64,000 nt of DNA from Thermohalobaculum sp050330995 (GTDB lineage Bacteria > Pseudomonadota > Alphaproteobacteria > Rhodobacterales > Rhodobacteraceae). The translations under genes and the position numbers were made by a program. Positions 23,406 through 31,375 of this stretch are shown here, in pieces. The stretch covers positions 1-64,000 of the forward strand of contig JBHJHI010000037.1 in assembly GCA_050330995.1 (NCBI GenBank). The letters run 5' to 3'. The notes under the pieces were generated by a model. That model saw only the letters and a list, made by a program, of their open reading frames with translations, made no database searches and was not told where the DNA came from. Position 1 is the stretch's first letter. Each line of letters starts with the position of its first letter.

Positions 23406-24400
23406 CGGGCGCGCCCGCGCCCAAGGCCGACAGCTTCGACGACGCGGCCTCGACGGCGGCCGGGCGCGCGCTCGGCGACGCGCCCGAGGGGGCCGACCTC
23501 ACCCGCCTCGCGACGCTCTCGCGCGAGATCGTGGCGCTGAAGCGCGTGCGCTCGGCGCAGAACGCCGACCTCAGCGTGCCGGCGGCCGGCTTCGTGCGCG
23601 CCTGGGCCGCCTTCAGCGCAGAGGCGGATGCCGAGGCGCTGGCCCGCGGCGCCGTCGCCGAGACGCTCGCGGCCACCGTCATGGGCGCGCTCGACCGCGC
23701 GGCGCTCCGCGCCATGGGCCGCGGCGCCGACGAGACGCGCGCCGTCCTCCAGCGCGCCGCGGCCGAGGCGGCCGGGCGCTTCGGCCTCGACCCCGCGCTC
23801 GCCGAGATACCCGCGGCCGAGCCCGCGCCCCTGACCGAGCTTCTGGAAAGCGCGCCGCCCTTCGTCGCGCTCCTCGTGGCGCAGCCGCGCTCGGGCGCGA
23901 CCTTCCCCGGCCGGCCCCGGCTCGCGCTGGAGCCGGCCGAGAGCCACGCCGAGCACTGCCAGTCGGTCGCGGTGATCGCGGCCCTTCTCTGCCTCGCGAA
24001 CGGTACCGGGCCGGGCGAGGCCTGGGTCATGGGCCTCGCGCACCATTTGCACAACGCCGAGATGCCCGACGGCGGCTTCGGAGGCGAGGAAGCGCTCGGC
24101 GAGCACCTGGCGCCGCTGATGGCGCGGCTCACCGACCGCGCGATCGCGAGCCTGTCCGTCGAGACCGGCGCGGTGGTCGCCTCCGCGCTCGCGCGCAAGG
24201 ACGACGTCGACGCGCCCTCGGCCGCGGCCTTCAACGCCGCCGACGTGTTCGACCGGGTGCTCCAGCAGGAGAGCTATGCCCGCGACGCCCGCTTCGAGCT
24301 GCGCGAGGCGCTCGAAGACCTCGACCTCGTCCATCCGGGGCCGCTCCAGGCGTTCCAGCAGGACGTGCTGGCGCGGGCGGGGCTGTGGCCCGCCCCGTGA
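23402..24400 (+). CDS. HD-like protein of the inositol/YcaO cluster
   Basis: 332 residues. The first ~170 are helical with no recognised motif. Residues 180-225 read SHAEHCQSVAVIAALL, then WVMGLAHHLHNAEMPDGGFG: H182/H185 and H214, H215, H217 with a following N resemble a metal-binding HD-type site, though the classical HD pair is HH here. Hydrolysis of a phosphate intermediate (for instance inositol phosphate) would fit its place directly after the synthase, but that is inference. Both ends overlap neighbours by 4 bases. Confidence 0.6.
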   Translation: MTGAPAPKADSFDDAASTAAGRALGDAPEGADLTRLATLSREIVALKRVRSAQNADLSVPAAGFVRAWAAFSAEADAEALARGAVAETLAATVMGALDRAALRAMGRGADETRAVLQRAAAEAAGRFGLDPALAEIPAAEPAPLTELLESAPPFVALLVAQPRSGATFPGRPRLALEPAESHAEHCQSVAVIAALLCLANGTGPGEAWVMGLAHHLHNAEMPDGGFGGEEALGEHLAPLMARLTDRAIASLSVETGAVVASALARKDDVDAPSAAAFNAADVFDRVLQQESYARDARFELREALEDLDLVHPGPLQAFQQDVLARAGLWPAP

Positions 24401-25578
24401 CCGACACTGCGGCCGATCCCGTGAGGTTCCTGTCGCCGACCACCGGACGCGCGCTCGACCGGACGGGCGCGCGCGTGCTCTCGGCCGGCGACGAGCGCTG
24501 GCCGGCGCCCGCGGGCATCCCGTTCCTGCGCGCCGACCGGCCCGATCTGGTCGCCGCCCTGCTCGACCGCCTCGACGCCGGCGACGAGACGGGCGCCACG
24601 GCGCTCGCGCTGACCGACCAGGACCGCCACGCGCCGCTGCCGGCGCCGTCCGAGGCGGCCATGCGCGCGATGCTGGCCGGGGAGGGCCTGAGCTATCGCG
24701 ACGCCATGGAGCGGCTGAACCTCGGACCCGTCGCCCACTACTTCGCGCACCGCTGGTCGGCGCCGACGCTCCTGTCGGCGCTGGCGCTGGTGGCGCACCA
24801 CCGCGCCGAGGGCGAGACGGTGATCGACGTCGCCTGCGGCTCGGGCCACGTCGCGCGCGAGCTGGCGCTGCACGGCGTGCCGGTGGTCGGGCTCGACCTC
24901 GTCTTCGCCAAGCTCTGGCTCGCGCGCCGCTTCCTCTTGCCCGAGAGCGTCCCGCTCGCGGTCGCCGACATGACCGCGCCCCCGGTCGTGGACGCCGGCG
25001 ACGCGAGCGTCCTCTGCCACGACGCGCTCTACTTCCTCGACGAGAAGGCGGACGCGGTCGCGGCGATGCGGACCATGGCGGGGGAGGGCGGCGCGGTGCT
25101 GCTCGGGCATCTGCACATGGCCGCCTTCGACCACGGCTCGGTCGCCGGCCGCCCGCTCGACGCGGCCGGCTGGGCGGCGCTCCTGCCGGGCACCGTCGCC
25201 TACGACGACGCGGGCCTCGCCGGGGCGGCGGTCTCGGGCACGGCGCCCGAGCCCGCCGATCTCGACGCGCTCGACCGGGTCGAGGCCATGGCGCTCTCGA
25301 CGCGGCCCGCCCGCGCGCCGGCGGTGGACCCCGCGCTCGCACCCCCGGATACGGGGCTCGGGCTCAACCCGCTGCTCGTGGCGAACGGCGACGGCCGTCT
25401 CGCCCCGGACTGGCCGACGCCGGCCTTCGCGCGCGAGTACGCGAACGCGGACTACCTGCGCGCCGAGGCGCCGCCCGACCATCTTCTCGCCCGCGCCGCG
25501 CACGGCCACGGCGGCGACCCGGCGCTCGCGGATCTCGCGCGCCGCCGCGTGCTCGTCGCCCTGCCGGAGGCGTGGTGA
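24397..25578 (+). CDS. SAM-dependent methyltransferase-like protein
   Basis: About 393 residues from GTG 24397, chosen for the GTGA overlap with the previous stop; GTG 24385 would add four residues. The N-terminus (FLSPTTGRALDRTGARVLS, WPAPAGIPFLRADRPDLV) resembles the Trm112-like leader found before class I methyltransferases, though without cysteines. VIDVACGSGHVARELALHGVPVVGLD is the SAM-binding motif I, and ASVLCHDALYFLDEKADAVAAM follows as the post-I region. The C-terminal ~120 residues have no recognised feature. A methylated product or intermediate is implied. Confidence 0.75.
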   Translation: MTDTAADPVRFLSPTTGRALDRTGARVLSAGDERWPAPAGIPFLRADRPDLVAALLDRLDAGDETGATALALTDQDRHAPLPAPSEAAMRAMLAGEGLSYRDAMERLNLGPVAHYFAHRWSAPTLLSALALVAHHRAEGETVIDVACGSGHVARELALHGVPVVGLDLVFAKLWLARRFLLPESVPLAVADMTAPPVVDAGDASVLCHDALYFLDEKADAVAAMRTMAGEGGAVLLGHLHMAAFDHGSVAGRPLDAAGWAALLPGTVAYDDAGLAGAAVSGTAPEPADLDALDRVEAMALSTRPARAPAVDPALAPPDTGLGLNPLLVANGDGRLAPDWPTPAFAREYANADYLRAEAPPDHLLARAAHGHGGDPALADLARRRVLVALPEAW

Positions 25579-26615
25579 TGGGCGAGGACCTGCGCTGGGG
25601 CGTGGTCGGCTGCGGCTGGGTCGCGCGCGACTTCGCGATCCCCGCGATCCGGGCGGCGGCGGGCGGACGTCTCGCGGCGGTCTGCGACCTCGACGTCGGC
25701 CGCGCCGCCGCCGCGGCGCCCGGCACGCCGGCCTTCGCGCGACCGGCCGAGATGCTGGCCTCGGGGCTGGTCGACGCGGTCTACGTCGCCACCCCGAACC
25801 ACCTGCACGCCGAGCCGGTGACGGAGGCCGCCCGCCACGGCGCCCACGTGCTCTGCGAGAAGCCGATCGCGCACGATCTGGACGACGCGCAGGCGATGGT
25901 CGCGGCCTGCGAGGCGGCGGGCGTGGTCTACGCCACCGCCTTCGACCAGCGCTTCCACGCCGCCCATCGGCAGATGGCGCGGCTGATCGCCGACGGCGCG
26001 ATCGGCACGGTGACGCAGATCCAGATCCGCTACGCCTGCTGGGTCGACGCCGGCTGGTCGGGCGACAACTGGCGCGCCGACCCCGCCCGCGCCGGCGGCG
26101 GCGCGGCGATCGACCTCGCGCCGCACGGGCTCGACCTCTGCGCGACGCTGCTCGGCGCGCCGCTCGTCTCGGTCTCGGCCATGCTGCAACGCCGGGTCCA
26201 CGGCTACGCCGTCGACGACGGCGGGGTTCTGATGGCCGCCTACGCCGACGGCACGCTGGCCACGCTCTCGGTCGGCTACAACTGCCCCGAGCGGCTGGAG
26301 CGCCGGCGTCTCGCGGTCTGGGGCACGGACGCGATGCTCGTCGCCGAGAACACCATGGGCCAGACGCCGGGCGGGCGGCTCGTCCGGACGGACGCCGCGA
26401 GCGGCGCCGCCGAGGAACTGGCGCTGGAGGACGACCGTTCGCCCTTCACCGTGCAGATCGAACGGTTCAACGCCCATGTCGCCGAGGGCGCGCCCTTTCC
26501 GGGCGGCGCCGCTGGCGACCTCGCGCAGCACCGCCTGCTGATCGACGCCCTCGACCGCGCCGCCCTCGACCACACGGCCCACGACCTCGCGGGAGGGAAC
26601 CGCCATGCCTCTTAA
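25578..26615 (+). CDS. Gfo/Idh/MocA-family oxidoreductase
   Basis: 345 residues. LRWGVVGCGWVARDFAIPAI gives the Rossmann GxGxxA motif (G11-G13), CEKPIAHDLDDA carries the catalytic E94-K95-P96, and AGGGAAIDLAPHGLDLCATLLG is the D...H motif of the substrate domain. This family includes inositol dehydrogenases that oxidise an inositol hydroxyl with NAD(P), so oxidation of the synthase product or of its glycoside is the natural guess. ATG overlaps the previous TGA; it in turn overlaps the next gene by 11 bases. Confidence 0.85.
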   Translation: MGEDLRWGVVGCGWVARDFAIPAIRAAAGGRLAAVCDLDVGRAAAAAPGTPAFARPAEMLASGLVDAVYVATPNHLHAEPVTEAARHGAHVLCEKPIAHDLDDAQAMVAACEAAGVVYATAFDQRFHAAHRQMARLIADGAIGTVTQIQIRYACWVDAGWSGDNWRADPARAGGGAAIDLAPHGLDLCATLLGAPLVSVSAMLQRRVHGYAVDDGGVLMAAYADGTLATLSVGYNCPERLERRRLAVWGTDAMLVAENTMGQTPGGRLVRTDAASGAAEELALEDDRSPFTVQIERFNAHVAEGAPFPGGAAGDLAQHRLLIDALDRAALDHTAHDLAGGNRHAS

Positions 26616-27471
26616 GCACTACGCCTGCTCGAACTGCGGCCACTGGCAGGTCTGGTTCGACCACCAGGACCCTCTGGGCTGCATCATCTGCATGGACACC
26701 CGCAACGCGCTGCCCGAGGACGGCTGGGACTTCAAGGACGAGGCCTGGGCGCGAGACACCTTCACGAGCCATTGGCGCCAGTTGGCGCCCGACCTCTGGG
26801 CGTTCTCGGCCACGCCGAAGTTCGGCCTCGGCGCCAACGGCTGGCTGATGATCCGCGATGACGGCAACGTGCTGTTCGAGAGCTGCCCGTACTACCAGCC
26901 GGACGCGATCGAGAAGATCCGCGAGCTGGGCGGCGTGCGGGTGCTGGCCTCGTCGCATCCCCACGGCTACGGCGCGCTCTGGCAGATCCAGCGCGAGTTC
27001 GAGCCGATCCTCACCATCCACAAGGCCGACATTCCGTACTCGAAGGCGTTCCGCGTCACCTGGCCGGCCGACGATATCCACGAGATCGCCCCTGGTCTGA
27101 CGCTGCACCACGTCGGCGGCCACTACGAGGGCCACTCGGTGCTGCACGACACGCACCATCGCCGCCTGTTCGTCGGCGACAGCCTGAAGATCGAGCAGGA
27201 CGAGCACGAGAACTCGGTCGCGATCTCGTGCCACAAGGCCTACCACTACGAGATCCCGCTCAGCCAAGGCGAACTCGCGCGCTACGTCGAGGTGTTCCGC
27301 CAGCTTCCCTTCGACACGGCGCTGACGCCGTTCGAATACGCGCCCGGCGTCACGCGGGAACTCTCGATCGAGCTGTTCCTGTCGCAGATGCGCCGCCCGC
27401 CGCACACCAAGCCCGTGCGCGTCGAGGTGCTGCGCGAGGCCTACGAGGCGGGGCGGGAGGCCGCGGAATGA
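26605..27471 (+). CDS. Zinc-ribbon plus metallo-beta-lactamase-fold protein with altered ligands
   Basis: 288 residues. Two CxxC knuckles (C8/C11 in CSNC, C26/C29 in CIIC) form a rubredoxin- or zinc-ribbon-like start. The rest has MBL-fold order, but the usual HxHxDH is SHPHGYGA (H118, H120, then G-Y-G), so the D and H that bind metal 2 are missing. Later GGHYEGHSVLHD (H173, H177), FVGDSL (D192) and SCHKAYHYEI remain. The metal site must therefore differ from the norm, or the fold is used for binding rather than hydrolysis. A strict operon member; ATGA overlap downstream. Confidence 0.75.
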   Translation: MPLKHYACSNCGHWQVWFDHQDPLGCIICMDTRNALPEDGWDFKDEAWARDTFTSHWRQLAPDLWAFSATPKFGLGANGWLMIRDDGNVLFESCPYYQPDAIEKIRELGGVRVLASSHPHGYGALWQIQREFEPILTIHKADIPYSKAFRVTWPADDIHEIAPGLTLHHVGGHYEGHSVLHDTHHRRLFVGDSLKIEQDEHENSVAISCHKAYHYEIPLSQGELARYVEVFRQLPFDTALTPFEYAPGVTRELSIELFLSQMRRPPHTKPVRVEVLREAYEAGREAAE

Positions 27472-28352
27472 GCCTGCGCTACGCCTGGAACACCAACGGC
27501 TGCGCGCATCATCGCCTGGACGACGCGCTCGCGATGATCGCCGACGCCGGCTACGACGGCGTGGCGCTGACGCTCGACCACAACCACCTCGACCCGTTCG
27601 CCGAGGACTGGAAGGCTCAGGCGGAGCGGCTCGCGGCGCGGCTCGGCGAACTCGGTCTCGGCTCGGTGATCGAGACCGGGGCGCGCTACCTGCTCGACCC
27701 GCGCCTGAAGCACGAGCCGACGCTGATCTCGCCCGAGCCGGAAGGCCGCGCCAGGCGCATCGCCTTCTACGAGCGCGCCACCGAGATCGCGGCGATCCTC
27801 GGGTCCGAGACCGTCAGCTTCTGGTCGGGCGTGCCGCGCGAGGGGGTCGAGCGCGACCGGGCGTGGTCCTGGCTGGTCGACGGCGTCGCCACCGTCGCGG
27901 TGCAGGCCGAGAACGCGGGCGTCGAGGTCTCGGTCGAGCCCGAGCCCGGCATGCTGGTCGAGACGGTGGCCGACTGGGCGCGGCTGCGCGACGACCTGCG
28001 CTCGGTTACCGAGGCGCCGGTCACGCTCGCGCTCGACACCGGCCACTGCCTCGTGACCGGCGAAGGGGAGCCGGCCGACATGGTCCGCGCCTACGCCGGC
28101 GCGCTCGGCACGGTCGCGATCGAGGACATGAAGCGTGGCAGCCACGTCCACCTGCCGTTCGGCCAGGGCGACATGGACCTGCCCGCCACCCTCGCCGCGC
28201 TGAGGGAGGCCGGCTTCGCCCGTCTCGTCACCGTGGAACTCTCGCGCGAGAGCCATCGCGCGCACGAGGCGATCCCAGAGGCGCTCGCGGCGCTGCACCT
28301 CGCCGAGGGGCGGCTCGGCGAGGACCAGCTCGGCTCGATGGGGGCGCTCTGA
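27468..28352 (+). CDS. Sugar-phosphate isomerase/epimerase (TIM barrel)
   Basis: 294 residues. The order YAWNTNGCAHHRLDDALAMIADAGYDGVALTLD, VSVEPEPGMLVET (E157), LALDTGHCLVTG (D190, H193), IEDMKRGSHVHLPFGQGDMDLP and LVTVELSRES (E257) is the xylose-isomerase-like barrel with its metal-binding E/D/H/E set. Relatives act on inosose, tagatose or other ketoses (IolE, IolH, EboC-like groups). With the neighbouring oxidoreductase, an oxidise-then-epimerise step on inositol is plausible. Overlaps both neighbours. Confidence 0.8.
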   Translation: MSLRYAWNTNGCAHHRLDDALAMIADAGYDGVALTLDHNHLDPFAEDWKAQAERLAARLGELGLGSVIETGARYLLDPRLKHEPTLISPEPEGRARRIAFYERATEIAAILGSETVSFWSGVPREGVERDRAWSWLVDGVATVAVQAENAGVEVSVEPEPGMLVETVADWARLRDDLRSVTEAPVTLALDTGHCLVTGEGEPADMVRAYAGALGTVAIEDMKRGSHVHLPFGQGDMDLPATLAALREAGFARLVTVELSRESHRAHEAIPEALAALHLAEGRLGEDQLGSMGAL

Positions 28353-29626
28353 TGCGGGTCTGCTTCGTCTCGCGGCGCTACTTCCCGGCGATCTCGGGCA
28401 TGAGCGTCTACGCGCGGAACCTGCTTCGCGAGCTGGTCGCGGCCGGCGACGACGTGGTGATGGTCAGCCAGTACCGCGCCGACGCGGCGGGGGCGGGCAT
28501 CTACGGTGGCGGCGCGCCGCCCGAGGTGCCGGGTGTCGAGGTGCGCGGGCTGCGCTCGCTCGGCGAGGAAGCGTCGAACGGGGGCTCCGGCTTCGCCGAC
28601 TTCGAGCGCGACCACGACGAGATGGTCGAGACCGTGCTGCGCGCCCACGCCGAGAAGCCCTTCGACATCGTCCACGCGCAGTACGCCTATCCGACCGGCC
28701 TCGCCGCCATGGAGGTCTCGCGCCGCACCGGCGTGCCCAACGTCGTCTCGATCCAGGGCGGCGACGGCCACTGGGTCGGCAAGTGCTGCGAGACCCACCG
28801 CGCCATGATGCAGGCGGTGCTGACGGGGGCGCAGCGGCTGCTGATCGGCTCGACGTCCTTCGCGCGCGAGGTCGAGGAAGGCCACGGCGTGCCGGTCTCG
28901 CGCTTCACCATCGTGCCGGGCGCGACCGACGTGAGCCGCTACCACCCGCGCGCGGATCGGGCGGTCGGCGACCTGGGCGAGGTGCCGCGGCTTCTGTTCC
29001 ACGGCCGGGTGGACCGGCGAAAGGGCGTGTTCGAGCTGATCGACGCCTTCGCCTCGCTCCGCGCCGAGGGCCGCGACATCCGCCTCACGATCTCGGGCAT
29101 CGGCCCCGACCTCGACGGGGTGCGCGCGCGGGTGAGCCACCTGATGCTCGACGACGCGGTCGAGATCACCGGCTACGCCGACTACGAGGCCGCGCCGGCG
29201 GTCTACCGCCGCGGCGACATCTTCGTCACGCCGACCTACTCGGAGGGGTTCTCGAACACGATCCTCGAGGCGATGGCGACCGGGTTGCCGATCGCGTCGT
29301 GCGAGACGATCGGCGTGGTCGACTGCCTCGAACACGAGCGCGACGCGCTCCTGGTGCCGGTCGCCAACGACTGGGCGCTCGCCGCCGCGATCGCGCGGCT
29401 CCTCGACGACGCGCGGCTGCGCCGGCGGCTGGCCGAGACCGCGCTCGACGAGGTGCGCCGGCTCTACTCGTGGCGCGCGGTCGGCCGGCAGATCCGCGGC
29501 GTCTACGAGGAGATCCTGGGCGAGACCCCCGACGACGGCTGGACGCGCCACTACGATCCCGCCACCCATTCGGCCGATCGGGCGGACACGGGGTGTCGTT
29601 TCCGCCGAGAGCCCCATCTGCTCTGA
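28352..29626 (+). CDS. GT4-family glycosyltransferase (MshA/PimA-like)
   Basis: 424 residues with two Rossmann domains. The N-terminus MRVCFVSRRYFPAISGMSVYARNLLREL resembles the acceptor domain of MshA/PimA-type enzymes; the donor domain has LLFHGRVDRRKGVFELIDAF and the EX7E motif in YSEGFSNTILEAMATGLP (E298, E306). GT4 enzymes retain the anomeric configuration and commonly transfer from UDP- or GDP-sugars. With inositol phosphate made by the first gene and a PIG-L deacetylase next, a GlcNAc transfer to an inositol acceptor is the simplest reading. The donor is not proven. Confidence 0.85.
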   Translation: MRVCFVSRRYFPAISGMSVYARNLLRELVAAGDDVVMVSQYRADAAGAGIYGGGAPPEVPGVEVRGLRSLGEEASNGGSGFADFERDHDEMVETVLRAHAEKPFDIVHAQYAYPTGLAAMEVSRRTGVPNVVSIQGGDGHWVGKCCETHRAMMQAVLTGAQRLLIGSTSFAREVEEGHGVPVSRFTIVPGATDVSRYHPRADRAVGDLGEVPRLLFHGRVDRRKGVFELIDAFASLRAEGRDIRLTISGIGPDLDGVRARVSHLMLDDAVEITGYADYEAAPAVYRRGDIFVTPTYSEGFSNTILEAMATGLPIASCETIGVVDCLEHERDALLVPVANDWALAAAIARLLDDARLRRRLAETALDEVRRLYSWRAVGRQIRGVYEEILGETPDDGWTRHYDPATHSADRADTGCRFRREPHLL

Positions 29627-29627
29627 T

Positions 29628-30482
29628 ATGACACGACGCGCCCTGTTCCTGTCGCCCCACCTCGACGACGCCGCCTTCTCGGCCGGCGGGCTGGTCATCG
29701 CGCTCGCGCGCGCCGGGTGGGAGGTGACGCTGGCGACCGTCTTCACCCGCTCGGTCGAGCACCCCACCGGCTTCGCGCTCGAATGCCAGACGTCCAAGGG
29801 CATCGCGCCCGAGGTCGACTACATGGCGCTGCGCCGTGCCGAGGACCGCGCCGCCTGCGACGCGCTCGGCGCCCGGCCGCTCTACATGGACTACCCCGAG
29901 GCGCCGCACCGCGGCTACGACAGCCCGGACGCGCTGTTCGGCGAGCGCGTGGACGGCGACGACGCGGCCGAGACGCTGGCGCCGGCCTTCGCCCGGCTGG
30001 TCGACCGCCTCGGCCCCGATCTCGTCGCGCTCCCGGAAGGGCTCGGCGACCACGTCGACCACCGCGCCGTGGTCGAGGGCTGGACCGGCGCCGAGCGCGG
30101 CACGGCCGTGGTGCGCTGGCGCGACCTGCCCTACGCCGCGCGCCTCGATCGGCTGGCTCCGGCCGAGGCCTGCTTCCTGATCGACCTGCCCGGCAAGCTC
30201 GGCGCCTGCGCCGCCTACGACAGCCAGCTCTATACCCAGTTCGGCGGCGAGGGCGGCATGCGCCGGCTGCTGACCGCCTTCGCCTTCGGCGAGGGCGCGG
30301 GGCGCACGGCGGCCGAAGGGGTCTCGGGCGAGGGCGCGGGGCTGCTCGCCGGGGTGCTGACGGCGCTGGAAGGGCGAGGCGAGGGCGCGGGACGGGACGA
30401 CGAGGCCGTCGAGCCCAGCTGCGGCGTCGCCGCGCAGGATGGCCTGGCCGGCCACAAGCCCCTCACGGGAGCGCCGTCGTGA
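29628..30482 (+). CDS. PIG-L-family deacetylase (MshB-like)
   Basis: 284 residues. The zinc site is seen in LFLSPHLDDAAFSAGG (H11, D13, D14; the AHPDDE-type motif) and GLGDHVDHRAVVEG (H142, H145). Members remove N-acetyl groups from GlcNAc-inositol (MshB), GlcNAc-PI (PIG-L) or related compounds. Following a GT4 gene with a one-base gap, it should expose an amine for the next step. The last ~45 residues are Gly/Ala-rich and low in motif content. This pair is the core of the mycothiol-like logic. Confidence 0.88.
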   Translation: MTRRALFLSPHLDDAAFSAGGLVIALARAGWEVTLATVFTRSVEHPTGFALECQTSKGIAPEVDYMALRRAEDRAACDALGARPLYMDYPEAPHRGYDSPDALFGERVDGDDAAETLAPAFARLVDRLGPDLVALPEGLGDHVDHRAVVEGWTGAERGTAVVRWRDLPYAARLDRLAPAEACFLIDLPGKLGACAAYDSQLYTQFGGEGGMRRLLTAFAFGEGAGRTAAEGVSGEGAGLLAGVLTALEGRGEGAGRDDEAVEPSCGVAAQDGLAGHKPLTGAPS

Positions 30483-31375
30483 ACGTCGCCGCCTGGAGCA
30501 AAGCCCCCCGCCCCGCCCTCGCCGCTCGCGTCGAACTCGGCGCCGAGGCACGGGTCCGCGCCGGCGCGATCGGGCTCGACCTGCCGCCCGGCGCGCCCTC
30601 GATGCTGGTCGAGAGCGGGCGGGACGCCGCCGCGGTCTTCGCCGTCGATCCCGCGCGCACCGGCGACGAGGACGCGCGCCTCGTGCTCGGCCCGGCCCCC
30701 TCGGCCGATCTCGCCGCCGAGACCGCGGGGCTCGCCGCCGCCACGGGCGTCAGGGTGTTGACCACGCAGTCGAAGGCGCGCGACGACGGCGCGACCGCCC
30801 GCGCGCTCGGAGCGGCGGGCTTTCGCGCGATCGACACCGCCACGGTCTACGAGGTCGCGATCCCCGCCGCCGCGGCGAGCGTGGCGCGCTCGGCCCCCGG
30901 CCTCGTCTCGCGGCTCGGCGAGGCGAGTGGGCTGAAGCTGGTCTCGCTCTCGGCGATCGATCCGGGCCTGGTCGCCGAGACGCTCGACGCCGAGTGCCTG
31001 ATGGACGCCTTCGAGGTCGAGGCGCGCCGCCGTCCGGGCCATCCGCGCGCGCTGGCGCGCGACGAGAGCGTCGCCGCGCTCACGGGCGACACGCTCACGG
31101 GCTTCCTCGCGCTGGAGCATGTGCCGGCAGGCGAGGCGACCGGGGCGAGCGGCTACGCCATCGTCGCGCGCTGGGTGGCGCCGGGCGCGCGCACCGGGCT
31201 CGTCAATCTCGCGCTGATCGTCGAGGCGCTCGCGCGCGCCGAGGCGGCCGGCGTCGAGCGCGTGCGCTTCGCCGCCAACCCCGCGCGCCATGCCGACACC
31301 TTCGCCCTCGCGCGCCGGCTCGGCGCGACGGCGCTCTTCACCCAGTCGCGATTCCGCCGAAGCCTGACATCATGA
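30479..31375 (+). CDS. GNAT-like acyltransferase
   Basis: 298 residues from GTG 30479 (GTGA overlap). No single perfect motif A is present, but the layout is that of two GNAT-like halves. The first holds LVESGRDAAAVFAVDPARTG and GFRAIDTATVYEVAIPA. The second holds TGFLALEHVPAGEATGASGYAIVARWVAPGARTGLVNLALIVEALARAEAAGVERVRFAAN and the closing DTFALARRLGATALFTQSRFRR, typical of the GNAT C-terminus. Double-GNAT architecture is also that of MshD. It may acylate the amine exposed by the PIG-L enzyme. The acyl donor is unknown. Confidence 0.65.
   Translation: MNVAAWSKAPRPALAARVELGAEARVRAGAIGLDLPPGAPSMLVESGRDAAAVFAVDPARTGDEDARLVLGPAPSADLAAETAGLAAATGVRVLTTQSKARDDGATARALGAAGFRAIDTATVYEVAIPAAAASVARSAPGLVSRLGEASGLKLVSLSAIDPGLVAETLDAECLMDAFEVEARRRPGHPRALARDESVAALTGDTLTGFLALEHVPAGEATGASGYAIVARWVAPGARTGLVNLALIVEALARAEAAGVERVRFAANPARHADTFALARRLGATALFTQSRFRRSLTS

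Noticed and set aside
27468..28352. Ebo-type (eboC/eboE) pathway
   Set aside because: Only the TIM-barrel isomerase is shared; UbiA prenyltransferase and dehydroquinate-synthase-like genes are missing.
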